DNA of 64,000 nt from Diplolepis rosae (GCA_030998225.1 JAPYXD010000744.1:186001-250000); one strand, 5' to 3'. Positions 1 to 12,200 are shown, counted from the first letter of the stretch. Notes: a model not told the origin generated them from the sequence alone. Numbers and translations: made by a program.

Positions 1-44
1 TAATATATATATTTTTTTCTATTCTCCTAGTGAACACCTTTCAG

Positions 45-168
45 TGGTAAAAATGTTGTGCCATTACATGCGGTACTTTTCAAGAAAATTTATCATGAAC
101 GCTCAACTTCTCCGCTCGTCACAGTAGAATACCCCCTTAAAGATATTTATGTTGTGGATTTTTTCTGA
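45..168 (+). CDS. Putative 3'-terminal coding exon of an unidentified gene
   Basis: A pyrimidine-rich acceptor ending CACCTTTCAG at 44 opens a frame that enters with one leftover base. It encodes about 40 residues, beginning GKNVVPLHAVLFKKIYHE and ending YPLKDIYVVDFF, with TGA at 166-168. An AATAAA lies at 175-180, a few bases after the stop. The alternative acceptor at 29-30 would read TGA in this frame, so I prefer the one at 43-44. Upstream exons would be outside the window. I do not recognise the protein. The frame, acceptor and nearby polyadenylation signal are visible; that it is a real exon is inference. Confidence 0.35.
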
Positions 169-252
169 AAACTGAATAAAGGTAAAAAGTTAATTTCTGT
201 TCTTCATATAATTTATGCAATTATTCATTATAATTTATTTATTGGTATTACT

Positions 253-730
253 GGTGGTATTAGCTTTTAGTTATATTTAACTCCAAGCAGGTGATGTCGT
301 TGACTGAAATTATTTTCATCCACAAGATATATTATTTGAAAAGTTGGTAACAGGGTCTAACGGAAGCAGTTTAGGAATACTGTTTAAAAAATTTAGTGTT
401 TTATTTATTTTTTTAAATTAGAAAATGTAGTTGCAATTCTAAATTTAAAATTTGAATATAGTTAGGACTTATAATGATTTTGATTAAAAACTGCTAAAAA
501 TATTTTTAGAAACTTACTAAAATTTTAAATTTAGAATAGCAACTCTGTATTTACTAATTTAAAAAAATAAATAAAATGCTAAATTTTTTAAACAGTATTC
601 CTAAACTGCTTCCGTTAGACCCTGTTACCAACTTTTCAAATAATATATCTTGTGGATGAAAATAATTTCAGCCAACGACATCACCTGCTTGGAGTTAAAT
701 ATAACTAAAAGATTATATCTAATACCACCA
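253..730. repeat. Inverted repeat, ~200 bp arms
   Basis: Left arm about 253-455 and right arm about 519-730 are reverse complements: GGTGGTATTAG at 253 pairs with CTAATACCACC at 719. The right arm has a few extra bases (ATATAAT type) next to this end. The spacer is about 60 bp. It may be a MITE or a local inverted duplication. It lies directly downstream of the donor of the exon at 739-903. Confidence 0.75.
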
Positions 731-738
731 AATTTTAC

Positions 739-903
739 CTTCTGGGCCTGATTTTCATCTTCAAACTCGTAAGAATCCTCGCTGTCAATCTCATCTTGAT
801 AATCTTCAATGTTAAAGTCTTTATCCTTGTAATATCCCTCCGTTCCATCATTTATTTCGTCAGAACTCTCTCTATCGACGGATTCATTTGTCTCACTCAT
901 CAC
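739..903 (-). CDS. Acidic N-terminal exon, unknown protein
   Basis: The minus strand starts at ATG 903 (a second ATG follows immediately) and encodes 55 residues very rich in Asp, Glu and Ser, for example IEDYQDEIDSEDSYEFEDE. The codon series ends exactly at CAGAAG|GTAAAA, a good splice donor (GT at 738-737), in phase 0. Beyond it the open frame runs into the arm of an inverted repeat and is probably intronic. The composition suggests the disordered acidic N-terminus of a nuclear or regulatory protein, but I recognise no family. Further exons would lie at lower coordinates or off the window. Confidence 0.45.
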
Positions 904-1146
904 TTTTTTTTTATTATAAACAAAACATCAATATAACTTTAGAAAATCATTAGAAACCCGTCTTTCGCAATGATTCTATTACTGAAAAATATAAAAAGTA
1001 AATGAATTTGAAACATTATATTATAGATTTATTAAATTTACCAATTTGAGGTTATATTAAAAGGCAACATGCCGACAACAAGACTAGCGCAAAGATGGGT
1101 ATGGGTATGTTAAGTACAGGTATGTAAACATCGCAGGCATTTTACC
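904..1146. other. Upstream of acidic exon; no gene seen
   Basis: AT-rich DNA between the minus-strand first exon and the palindromic array. It would contain the minus-strand promoter and 5' UTR, but no clear core element is seen. Confidence 0.4.
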
Positions 1147-1724
1147 ACTGATCTCTATAATACACTGGATGGCCGAATGCACAATCAATGCAAAGTCATG
1201 TGCTTCATTGAAGGCTGAGCCGCCATCTTTACTTAGGTTGATTACAAAGAATGTTGCGGTAAATTCAAATTTAGTAAAAAGGGAAAAGTGTAAATATTAA
1301 AGAAAAAATATGAAATCCATGCTTTTTTACCGGTATTAGTATTGATAGTATACATAATTAAACTAATGAAATGAAATATATTGAATAATACTAAAATATA
1401 ACTCGGTAATATTTATTATTATGGTATATAATGTTGTATATATTTAAAAAGGCATATGTATTTATTTCTTAACTATAATTAAATATAAATTTATTATAAA
1501 TTTATCAAATATAGATTACAGAATTCAACAAGTAAACGTACCTTGGGGTGGTGTAAAAATTATCTCACGTTCTGAACATGAACTATTAATAATAGTCACA
1601 TATAATAACTATTTTTAGTATGAATTAATTCGTGTTTCATAATTCAACCTTTATGTACCTGTACATAAACGGTTTTAAAAACTGAGAAAAAGCTCCATCC
1701 CCTTCTGCTTTAAAAAATGTTGAA

Positions 1725-1790
1725 TTACTCGATCTTGTTGGCGTATTTCATCATACGTTTAAGTTTCTCAGGAGTAATAAGTTGCTCCAA
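1725..1790 (-). pseudogene. Exon-like segment, array copy 1
   Basis: On the minus strand a CTTCTTTCAG acceptor precedes 66 bp in phase 0 encoding LEQLITPEKLKRMMKYANKIE-type sequence and ending in TAA. It differs from the other copies by Leu for Phe after PEK. See the copy at 2717-2782. Confidence 0.4.
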
Positions 1791-2716
1791 CTGAAAGAAG
1801 TAATAGAAATAATTTTAAATATATACAAAAAATATAAACTATTGTATTTTGGTCGTTTACGAACATTTTAATTTATCAGAAAATAATACAATTGGAAAAG
1901 AAACAAACCCTAAAATATAATTAATACTGAATGCAGATATTACATGAAAATTAAGTATGTACATGCTGTGACTAGTATGTTACTAAATAATAGAATCCAA
2001 TTCTATAAAGACCTAAGTAATAATATAGAAGATTATCACTAAATAGTACAAAACATCGGGTACGAAAGTACTTCACAAGCAGCAAATCACTTAATTAAAA
2101 ATCTCCAGAGTATCACAAACAAGAAGTTTAAATGTCAAACTAAAGTAGTGACTAATTCAACACCTTAATTTTTAAACTACATGCAAAAGTAAAAAATAAA
2201 CAATTCTTAAGAGAAAAAAATCAATAATAATTACAATAATAAACAAAATAATAAATAAATAATAAAAAAATAATAAATAAAATCATTGTTTTCTGTTAAG
2301 AATTGTTTATTTATTACTTTTGCATGTAGTTTAAAAATTAAGGTGTTGAATTAGTCACTACTTTAGTTTGAAATTTGAAACTTCTTGTTTGTGATATTCT
2401 GGTGATTTTTAATTAAGTGATTTGCTGCTTGTGAAGTACTTTCGTATCTGATTTTTTGTACTATTTAGTGATAATCTTCTATAATATTACTTAGGTCTTT
2501 ATAGAACTGGATTCAATTATTTAGTAACATACTAGTCACAGCGTGAACATACTTAATTTTCATGTAATATCTGCATTCAGTATTAATTATATTTTAGGGT
2601 TTGTTTCTTTTCCAATTGTATTATTTTCTGATAAATTAAAATGTTCGTAAACGACCAAAATACAATAGTTTATAATTTTTGTATATATTTAAAATTATTT
2701 CTATTACTTCTTTCAG

Positions 2717-2782
2717 TTGGAGCAACTTATTACTCCTGAGAAATTTAAACGTATGATGAAATACGCCAACAAGATCGAGTAA
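2717..2782 (+). pseudogene. Exon-like segment, array copy 2
   Basis: TTACTTCTTTCAG (to 2716) is a good 3' splice site. The next 66 bp read LEQLITPEKFKRMM then KYANKIE and a TAA stop at 2780-2782, phase 0, 21 residues. The same segment is open in the three other copies (1725-1790, 3659-3724 and truncated 3957-4010). It could be the last exon of the transposon's own gene or a captured host exon. I do not recognise the protein. Whether it is ever spliced is unknown. Confidence 0.45.
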
Positions 2783-3658
2783 TTCAACATTTTTTAAAGG
2801 AGAAGGGGATGGAGCTTTTTATCAGTTTTTAAAACCGTTTATGTACAGGTACATAAGGGTTGAATTATGAAACACGAATTAATTTATACTAAAAATAGTT
2901 ATTATATGTGACTATTATTAATAGTTCACGTTCAGAACGTGAGATAATTTTTACACTACTCCGAGGTACGTTTACTTGTTGAATTCTGTAATCTATATTT
3001 GATAAATTTATAATAAATTTATATTTAATTGTAGTTAAGAAATAAATACATATGCCTTTATTAAATATATACAACACTGATCTCTATAATACACTGGATG
3101 CACAATGCCAATGGGAAAGTCCGCAAAGTCGTGTGCCCAATTGAAGGCTGAGTCGCCATATTTACTTAGGTTGATTACAAAGAATGTTGCGGTAAATTCA
3201 AATTTAGTAAAAAGGGAAAAGTGTAAATATTAAAGAAAAAATATGAAATCCATGATTTTTTACCGGTATTAGTATTGATAGTATACATAATTAAACTAAT
3301 GAAATGAAATTTATTGAATAATACTAAAATATAACTCGGTAATATTTATTATTATGGTATATAATGTTGTATATATTTAATAAAGGCATATGTATTTATT
3401 TCTTAACTACAATTAAATATAAATTTATTATAAATTTATCAAATATAGATTACAGAATTCAACAAGTAAACGTACCTTGGAGTAGTGTAAAAAATATCTC
3501 ACGTTCTGAACGTGAACTATTAATAATAGTCACATATAATAATTATTTTTAGTATGAATTAATTCGTGTTTCATAATTCAACCCTTATGTACCTGTACAT
3601 AAACGGTTTTAAAAACTGATAAAAAGCTCCATCCCCTTCTCCTTTAAAAAATGTTGAA

Positions 3659-3724
3659 TTACTCGATCTTGTTGGCGTATTTCATCATACGTTTAAATTT
3701 CTCAGGAGTAATAAGTTGCTCCAA
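3659..3724 (-). pseudogene. Exon-like segment, array copy 3
   Basis: Minus-strand copy of the 21-residue exon-like segment, with the same acceptor and stop and the PEKFKRMM version. Confidence 0.4.
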
Positions 3725-3956
3725 CTGAAAGAAGTAATAGAAATAATTTTAAATATATACAAAAATTATAAACTATTGTATTTTGGTCGTTTACGAACAT
3801 TTTAATTTATCAGAAAATAATACAATTGGAAAAGAAACAAACCCTAAAATATAATTAATACTGAATGCAGATATTACATGAAAATTAAGTATGTACACGC
3901 TGTGACTAGTATGTTACTAAATAATAGAATCCAGTTCTATAAAGAATACTAAACTT

Positions 3957-4010
3957 ATTACTCCTGAGAAATTTAAACGTATGATGAAATACGCCAACAA
4001 GATCGAGTAA
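3957..4010 (+). pseudogene. Exon-like segment, array copy 4 (truncated)
   Basis: The copy junction at ~3955 removes the acceptor and the first codons. LITPEKFKRMM onward and the TAA at 4008-4010 remain. Confidence 0.35.
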
Positions 4011-4733
4011 TTCAACATTTTTTAAAACAGAAGGGGATGGAGCTTTTTTTCAGTTTTTAAAACCGTTTTTGTACAGGTACATAAAGGTTGAATTATGAAA
4101 CACGAATTAATTCATACTAAAAATAGTTATTATATGTGACTATTATTAATAGTTCATGTTCAGAACGTGAGATAATTTTTACACCACCCCAAGGTACGTT
4201 TACTTGTTGAATTCTGTAATCTATATTTGATAAATTTATAATAAATTTATATTTAATTATAGTTAAGAAATAAATACATATGCCTTTTTAAATATATACA
4301 ACATTATATACCATAATAATAAATATTACCGAGTTATATTTTAGTATTATTCAATATATTTCATTTCATTAGTTTAATTATGTATACTAACAATACTAAT
4401 ACCGGTAAAAAAGCATGGATTTCATATTTTTTCTTTAATATTTACACTTTTCCCTTTTTACTAAATTTGAATTTACCGCAACATTCTTTGTAATCAACCT
4501 AAGTAAATATGGCAGCTCAGCCTTCAATTGGGCACATGACTTTGCGGACTTTCCCATTGGCATTGTGCATCCAGTGTATTATAGAGATCAGTGGATTATA
4601 TTTTGTATGTGCGAAGTTTTCTCACCAGAGCGCGATGCACGCGACACGCTCTACAAAAGCATTATACCAGAGATGAGTTGGGAGATTGCTAAAGTAATGG
4701 AATAGACCTGTTCATCTTGAATAGGAAGTTGAT

Positions 4734-4972
4734 GTGCGCAAATGCGGCTGCCATGGCACTTCCCGCGAAATTCATAAATTAGGTCATATTTTGGATATCG
4801 ACATGTGTGCTGCAAGTGTACCTTATTTAAAAATAAATTTAAAGGAGAAAGATGTACCGGGTGCAATATTGCCACATAGAAAAGTGGAAAGCAACAGCAG
4901 TGAACAACTGCGAAGGTGGCTAAGTTGTCGAAAACAACCGACTACAGGAAGAAAATACGATTTAATTGCAAG
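4734..4972 (+). CDS. SAP-like DNA-binding motif exon, partial gene
   Basis: Open frame of about 80 codons beginning MRKCGCHGTSREIHKL. The second half (VPGAILPHRKV, then SSEQLRRWLSCRKQPTTGRK and YDLIAR) has the spacing of a SAP motif: a leader, LRRWL, a Gly turn, then Lys-x-Asp-Leu-Ile. Similar stretches open many uncharacterised, transposon-associated invertebrate proteins. The frame ends at GCAAG|GTGAGAGG, a strong donor (GT at 4973). A possible next exon at 5836-5860, after a TTTAATACAG acceptor, continues in phase for a few residues (YFYECKK) to a TAA. The exon sits just outside the palindromic array. Whether it is host or transposon-derived is open; the start codon is uncertain. Confidence 0.45.
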
Positions 4973-5198
4973 GTGAGAGGTTATGCTTTCATGATGCGTG
5001 ATATATGCTTTCTCATGTAAATATTCTATGAAAAAGAATGTAATCTTATAAAAAATTTAAAAATCAGATTGGCACTTGTAGTTTTAATGATAAAAAGTAG
5101 TATATTTGAACTAATATCTACTTTTTTTATGAAAATGGTGAAGCATTTAATTGTTAATTAGAAGGCGATAGATGATGTGGAAATTTATATTTAATGAC

Positions 5199-5602
5199 CT
5201 TATTGAAAAATTCTATGTAGGATACCACATAAGAACGCACATAAGATCTTACATAAGATCCTATATAAGATCCTATGTATTTTAAAGTAATAATTTTCAA
5301 CTTTACATTCTAATTCAAAATTTTCTAAATAATCTGATCTATATTATTTTCTTTTTTTAATAAAAAATATCGTTAAAATGCATTTAGTAACTCATTAATG
5401 AAATTCTGCTGCTAGCATCCTGATGGATCAGATTATTCAGAAAATTTTAAATTAAAATGTAGGGTTAAAAATTATTACTTTAAAATACATAGGATCTTAT
5501 ATAAGATCTTAGACAGGATCCTATGTAGGATCTTATGTAGGATCCTATGTAAGATCCTATATGAGATCCTATGTGGTATCCTACATAGGATTTTTCAATA
5601 GG
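5199..5602. mobile_element. Hairpin MITE with GGATCCTATGTA sub-repeats
   Basis: The ends are complementary: CTTATTGAAAAATTCTATG at the left, and CATAGGATTTTTCAATAGG at the right. The arms extend to about 5320 and 5465, with a spacer of roughly 150 bp. The arms are built from short tandem units such as AGGATCCTATGT and AAGATCCTATAT. It has no coding capacity and would fold into a long hairpin. No target duplication is certain. Confidence 0.7.
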
Positions 5603-5860
5603 GGAGTTATAATAAAGAAAAATTATTTGTTATAAAATTTTCTGAAGAAATATACTCAGTATATATATGTAACGCTGCCTTTTCTCGAAGATAAATGTTC
5701 AAATAAAAAAAGAATTATTTCCAAACAAATAATATTTTTACGTATTATTTCGTATTACTGCCTGGTGGTTTCGTTTTATTGTGCAAATTAATCGTTTAAA
5801 GAGAAAGGAGTTGATATATTTTTAATTTAATACAGGTATTTTTACGAATGTAAGAAATAA

Positions 5861-6339
5861 GATAAAGTGACAATAACATAAAGAAGTTGATGACGAGACT
5901 TCGATTTTGGTTCGAGAATATGGCAACCTTAAATTATATTTTCACACAATTTGAAGTTAAGATATCAAGTTTGTGAATAAGTTTTTTTTTTTACTCACTT
6001 TTCTACTTAAACTTTATCAAATTATTGTTTAAATAATATTATTGCCAATTCGTAATGTACTTTGCACTGAAATGACCTAATCTTCATCGGAACTTGAATT
6101 ACTCGAAACGCATGCGCACCAAAAAATATTCAATAAACGCGCCCTCTGAACGCGTTGCGCAAAAGTTGTACTTTGTGCGTCGGTAAATAATGAAAGTTAG
6201 AAAATCCAGAAATGATTTACCATCAGAATTTCTTTGGAGAGGCGCTGCCCTTGTTTCTTCCTCGTCGCTCTTGCACGTGAGAACGGCTCGTCCCACTTCT
6301 CCTTATTCTCCTCCCTTCCTCCATGCAATGCTATTTTTA
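5861..6339. other. No gene recognised
   Basis: Overlapping short open frames on both strands around 6100-6300 have no recognisable domain. A GC-richer patch at ~6100-6330 could be promoter-like, but nothing supports a gene. Confidence 0.4.
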
Positions 6340-6985
6340 GATTTCACGCTTTCGGTTATCGAGTCGGAATTGAGAATTGTGTATTTCTGTCGAAACCGTG
6401 CAAAAGAGGCGCGAAGCAGACGACAATTTCAAATTTACGAAATATGTTATTTAAGAATCAACACTTTTTTTCCGATATTTTTGGAAAAAATCTGCCTAAC
6501 ATAAAAATCTGAAATATCGTGTGAAATTTTATAAGCATTTGAACACTTCAAAAATAAACTTTCAGTAAAATTTGATGCCAATAAATGTTCCAAATTTGAA
6601 TCAATATATATTTTCCTATTCAAATTTCCATACTTCTTATCAATTTTGTACATTTAAAAACTTTTTAGTTAGAGAGATATTTTCTATTAAGAAGAGATAA
6701 ACATAAAATTCAAGTTTAAAATTTACATTCTCAGTTTTATGTTAGCAATATTTTCATCTCACATTTTTGTAGCCTAAGCACAGACTTTTCATTAAAAAAA
6801 TGAAATGGTCTATGGAAAGGAAAAATTTTCTAACAGATGTGGATAAATTAAGAAGCTAAAATATGTGTTCATGAATATCTTCATATGAACATGTAAATAT
6901 TTATCGATATTAAATTTTACATAAAACTTTTTGTCCGAAGTGTTCAAATCTTGTTACAATACGACAAGATCATATGGACGAGTTA
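6340..6985 (+). repeat. Dispersed repeat, copy 1 (partner at 28030-28683)
   Basis: Both copies share ordered segments: TTGAGAATTGTGTATTT-type start, GAGGCGCGAAG, CCAATAAATGTT, CATTTAAAAA, TTGTAGCCTAAGCACA, and an end near GTTCAAATCTTGTTACAA. Similarity is patchy, as for an old element. No intact coding frame is seen. Confidence 0.65.
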
Positions 6986-7660
6986 AATTTTTTTAATGAA
7001 ATATTTTGTAATTTTTAATTTGTCTGTTCTTCTGAAATCGGAGGAAGATTTGAACAGTAAACAACAAATTTTCCAATGGAATTCAAGGTCAATAAATGCT
7101 TAAAGTTTTATATTAAAATTTTAATTACAAAATTTTGAAGCTTTGTAACTAAAACATTTATTGGAAATTACATCTTCTACATGACAATTTGTATATATAT
7201 GTATATGTTACTAAAAATTGAACAAATCAATTTACAATCAAATTTATTTTTCCAAAGAGAACTATTTTATGTTGTGTTGATATAATAAATAAGTATACTT
7301 ACATAAATTACAAATAAACGAAAGCACACATGAAGATTCAGTCTTATTCTTGAAAATGTCATTAAAATTAAAGCCTCAAAGATTGAGGGCTTCAATAATT
7401 TAAAATTACATTATAATCCGGTGTGTAAGTATAATCCGATGAAACAACGCAAACTGTAGGATAGAGAGAAGAAGATACGATAAATTGAATTAAATTCACC
7501 AATGAAAAGTGTGCTAAAGCTTTTGAGAACACAAACTTGAAAATCATATGTTAAATAATTTCATGGCAAATTCGATTAATATTCATAATTTCAGCCTTAA
7601 AATTTATTGAAATATTAATATTTTTATTGATATAAATTGATTCAATAATTCAATCATTTG
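6986..7660. other. AT-rich; no gene seen
   Basis: Low-complexity AT-rich sequence between an old repeat and the 5' end of LINE copy A. No coding or structural feature was identified. Confidence 0.4.
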
Positions 7661-8464
7661 GCTATGCCAAAAAAGGACGGGTGGGGAGGCAGGGGGCTCT
7701 ATAGACGGGCATCTTCCCATTGCGTGAAGGGTGCCCTATAGACGGGTCTATCCCATGTTGAAAGCGGGGGACGCTATGAACGCGTCCATCCCCATGCATG
7801 AAGAAGGATGTATGCCCCAGGCAGCGACGCTGAGAACGAGTCTGCGAGTGTCTGTGAGGAATGAGTGAACTGATTGAATGACAGCGCCGCCTGACTGTGA
7901 TATGTGTTCTTCGAATGTGAGAGGAGAACCTCTAGACGGTCTCCCTCTTGAAAGAGACTAAGAGCGAATTGGTGTATGGAATCTCCTGGGGGACACTACA
8001 AAAGCCTCCGCAGTCTGTGACCAAGAACAGTCCAAACGATCGTTTCCGTATTGCATCCCATTGGGAGTGCTTCGTCGCCGAGTGATGTCTTCCCCGGCCC
8101 ACGAGGTGGCGAGGTTCATGTGAGCCTAGCTCTGCCGAGGTGGGGTGCCATGCGGGATCAGAAGCCAGCCCCTTCGGGACCTTGATCAGGTAGTGCGTAT
8201 TGAACACAGGTGTCGGAGCCTGTGTTGCTTCGAGCGAGGCCAGGTCTGTCCGCGCATTCCGGGACCGGCTAAGCGGAGGTTGGGCCTCAGGGAACTGGGG
8301 TAGGATTTCGGTCCGAGGGTACACCCGTTCCCAACTTTTCCGACCCGCTCCTCTACGCACGATGCGCTGGTGAAATTGATTTATGAATTCAAAAAAAAAA
8401 AACTGTGGGGAAAGACGGGGACTAGCAAGTGGTCGCCAAAAAGAAAAAAAAGAAAAAGAAATAA

Positions 8465-9266
8465 ATGGTAACGGAGAGAAGGTCGAAGGACCCTGTGCAA
8501 AAAGCACAGGGTACAAACGACAAGGGTACCCCTAAGCGCTCCTTGCCCGCCAGGTCGGGAGACGCCATCAAGGTGTCGGCGAAGGACGGCCCGTCCTACG
8601 CCGACATCTTGAAGGAAATGAAGGCGAAGGTCGACCCCCGGAAGGCAGGACTTGAGGTCCTGTCTATCCGGAGGACCAGGAAGGAAGAAGTCCTTCTGGT
8701 CCTCAAAAAGGGGGGAGACGTTTCGGCCTTCCGAAAGGAGCTCGACCTGGCGGTCGGGGAAAGGGCGCAAATTTCAGCCCTGGTCTTGACGAGGTCCCTC
8801 GTAATTAGGGACCTCGACGAGACCGTTGAAAAAGAGGAGGTTGTGTCTGCCCTGTGCTTGGCACTGGGCAGAGAGGCTTTTGAGGGGTCCTGCAGGCTCT
8901 TCACCCGCTTTGGTGGGGTGAAGACTGCAGTGATCCGCCTGGCTGAGGCAGACGCCGCGCGTCTGCTTCAGCTAGGTAAACTGAGGATCGGGTGGGTCGC
9001 GTGCCGCGTTCGCGGGCACGTGTAAGTCGCCCGCTCCTTCAGGTGCCTTGGGTACGGCCACGGGTCCCGGGGCTGCAGCAACCCCGACAGAAAAAACATC
9101 TGTTGGAGATGCGGCGCCACGGGACACTTGGCCAGGAGTTGTAAGGCGCCACCAAGGTGCCTGACATGCATAGACAGGGGCGACAAAGATGTCGCCCATG
9201 TGTCAGGGAGCGGCTCCTGTCCGGTCTTCCGGGAAGAGCTTCGGAGGTTGAGAGGCAGGAATTGAA
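8465..9266 (+). pseudogene. LINE A ORF1 (gag-like) pseudogene
   Basis: Corresponds to the C-terminal ~60% of the 440-residue ORF1 of copy B. The N-terminal half is deleted: the sequence jumps from the start region (ATGAATTC-poly A, ~8375) to the lysine-rich segment. The frame stops at TAA 9023-9025, where copy B continues, then resumes in the same frame through the zinc knuckles to TGA at 9264-9266. The first knuckle has lost its first Cys (SFRCLGYGHGSRGC); the second (CWRCGATGHLARSC) and third (CLTC...H...C) are intact. The product would bind element RNA. This copy cannot make a full ORF1 protein. Confidence 0.85.
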
Positions 9267-12200
9267 GTTCCTGCAGCTCAACCTAGGAAGGGGGAGGGAT
9301 GCCCAGGACCTCCTGATGCAGACTGCCAGGGAGAGGGGGCCGATGTACTGCTCATTAGTGAGCAGTACAAGTGGTCAGAAAACTCTGCTTGGTATCAGGA
9401 TGCATCAAGGAGGGCCGGCATTCTTGTTTGTAACCCTGATTTGGGCGTCGGGGACTTCCTGGAGACCGACGCGGGGTTCGTTTGGGTGGAGGTGGCGGGT
9501 GTGCGTGTGTACAGCTGCTACTTCTCCCCCGGCGATCCCTTCGATGTCTTTGAGACCCAGATCCTCCTCCTTGAGGAAAGCCTCAGTGAAGCCATCGGGC
9601 GATCCCTCATAGGGGGTGACTTCAACAGTAAGTCGCCCGAGTGGGGTGAGGCCCGCCCAGATAGGAGGGGAATCTTGGTTGGCGAGATGGTCACTAGGAA
9701 CGACCTGATCGTCCTGAATCAGGGCGGGGATTTCACGTTCAGACGAGGAGCGGCAGGTTCAATAATTGACCTCACGATCGCCGCACCTCGCCTCGCTTCA
9801 AGGATAAGCGACTGGTCGGTCCTCGAGGTAATAACCTTGAGTGACCACCGGTGCATCGAATTTAGTCTAGAACAAGGGTGTCAAGCGGCGGAAAAGGGTA
9901 GGGGCGGCGAAGGAAGGAGCCCCTCCTGGAACACGAGACGACTCAGTAGGGAAAGACTTCGCGAACACCTTGAAGAAACCAGGCTCATCGATGAGCTTGG
10001 TTGGGTCTGCCCTGCTGGGTCGTACAAAGCTGCTGTGCGCTCGGTGAGGCAGAAGGTGGTCGCGGCTTGTGACTACTCGATGCCTCGCCGCAAGCGCAGG
10101 CAAGCCAGGGGTTCGATGTACTGGTGCAACGACCAGTTGGCAGCCCTACGTCGAGAATGCCTCGCAGCGCGGCGAAAATTCACCCGTTCAATGGGGGATG
10201 CTATGCTGCACGAGACATGGAAAGGGGCAAAAACAGCTTTGAGGCGAGGCATAAAGAAAAGCCGACTTCAATGCTGGAAAGACATGATCGGTGAGGTCGA
10301 GAAGGATCCATGGGGTCTCGCCTTCAAAATAGTCACCAAGAAATTGGTGGCTAGAAGAAAGACCCCGGGCCTGGATAATCCCGATCAAGTCAAGTACATT
10401 GTGCGAAGCTTGTTTCCACACGTGGAGCCGTTCCAAAGACAGGACCGAAGTTCCTGCGTGGTCCGGCGCGAAGAACTCTTCACTCTCGAAGAACTAAAGA
10501 GAGCGGGTGGAAGGCTTAAGGCAAATACAGCGCAGGGTATCGACGGGGTGCCGAACGAGATCCTCAAAGAGGTGATCGGGGCATACCCGGAGATCCTCCT
10601 AGAAGCCTTTAACTCCTGTGTTCGGGACGGGAGGTTCTTCGCAGATTGGAAGAAGCAGAGGTTGGGCCTGCTGAGGAAGGGCAACAAACCTCTAGGGGTT
10701 GCCTCGTCGTATAGACCAATATGCTTATTGGATACGATGGGGAAGCTTCTGGAGGAGTTGATTCTACAACGGCTTCAGGCTCTCTTGGTCGGGGAAAACG
10801 GGCTCTCGGAAAGCCAGTTCGGATTCAGGAAAGGCAGATCCACTGTGGACGCCATCCAAGCTGTGGTTAACATCGCCACAAATGCAAGAAAAGGAACTGG
10901 TAAGCGTATGGGATTCTGTGCGTTGATTAGCATTGACATACGCAATGCGTTCAATACCGCGAGATGGGACATCTGCATCGAGGCGATGATGCGGAAAAAT
11001 GTTCCAGACTACCTGTTGCGAATGATGGATGACTATCTGAGCGACAGGTGGGTGATATACGAGGGCGACAAATGGTCTCTCAAAGAAGAGATGACATGTG
11101 GCGCTCCTCAAGGGTCGCGGGTGGGTCCACTCGTTTGGAACATCATGTATGATGACTTCCTGCGCATGGACCTGCCTGCTGGAACGATCATCGTCGACTT
11201 CGCGGATGACGCACTTGTCGTGTGCGCCGCGGACGACGTCAGAATCCTAGAGCTGAGGATCAGTGAAAGTCTGTGGCGAGCAAAGCGTTGGTTGGATGGC
11301 AGAGGCCTTAAAATGGCCCCTGAGAAAACCGAGGCTTTGCTCGTTACGGACAGGAGATCCTTCCAATACCCGAGGATCGTTCTCGGAGAGCATGAAGTCG
11401 AGTGGAAAACAAGCATCAAGTACCTGGGGGTGCAGCTGGATCGTAGGCTTAGCTTTGGCGAACACCTAAAGATCGCAGCTGCCAAAGCCATCCAATGTGG
11501 AGCGATCTTGACCCGGCTTATGCCAAACATTGGTGGACCCAGGGAAGCGAAAAGGAGATTGGTGGCCAGCGTGGTCAATTCGAAGCTGCTTTATGCAGCT
11601 CCGGTCAGGGCCAATGCCTTGCAAAACCATGCTATCCAGAAGAAGCTGTTCTCGGCGCAGAGACTTGTCGCGCTGAGAATAGTTTCGGCATATAGAACTA
11701 TCTCGACGAGCGCTGTGCTGGTCCTGGCGAGCGTCCCGCCCATAGATTTATTGGCGGAGGAAAGGCAGGAAACCTTTCAGCTTCGCAAGGAGCTTACCTG
11801 CGCAGACCTGCAGGAAATCGCTCGCGCGAAGGAGGCCATCCGCAAGGATGGAAGGCGCAGACTCGTCGAGAAACGGCAGATGAGAAGGCATGGTGAGCAG
11901 ACAGGGAGATGGACCTACCGCCTGATCCCGGAGCTCGCCACCTGGCTGAACAGAAAGCACGGGGAAGTCGGCTTTTACTTGGCGCAAGCGCTCTCGGGCC
12001 ATAGCTGTTTTAACGCGTACCTGAGGCGCTTTAAGAAGATAGACGAGGAGACGTGTCGCTACTGCGATTCTCCGGTGGATAACGCGGAGCACGCACTCTT
12101 CGTCTGCGCAAAATGGGGTGTGGCTAGCGGGGTCCTCGGTCAGGCGGTGGGTTCCGAACTTACTCCTGACATGATGGTCCCCCTCATGCTCCTGTCCGAA

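Larger units (their letters stand above)
1147..4594. repeat. Palindromic array: four alternating copies of one repeat
   Basis: Four copies of one ~1 kb unit alternate in orientation: about 1147-2208 (+), 2292-3072 (-), 3075-3955 (+) and 3957-4594 (-). The outer ends carry the same terminus, CACTGATCTCTATAATACAC at 1147 and its complement ending at 4594; the third copy starts with it too, while the second lacks its terminal ~290 bp. Copies 1 and 2 form a large hairpin around an AT-rich centre at ~2210-2290. No clear target duplication flanks the array. The small open frames at 2889-3077 (-) and 3364-3552 (+) are simply two copies of repeat sequence. Each copy carries the short exon-like segment listed separately. 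Confidence 0.85.

Noticed and set aside
2889..3552. Two 62-codon open frames (2889-3077 and 3364-3552) almost identical on opposite strands
   Set aside because: They are two inverted copies of the same repeat, AT-rich and without splice or domain support; identity reflects the palindrome, not a gene pair.
6099..6512. Open frames around a GC-richer patch
   Set aside because: No domain, no splice logic; frames on both strands overlap.
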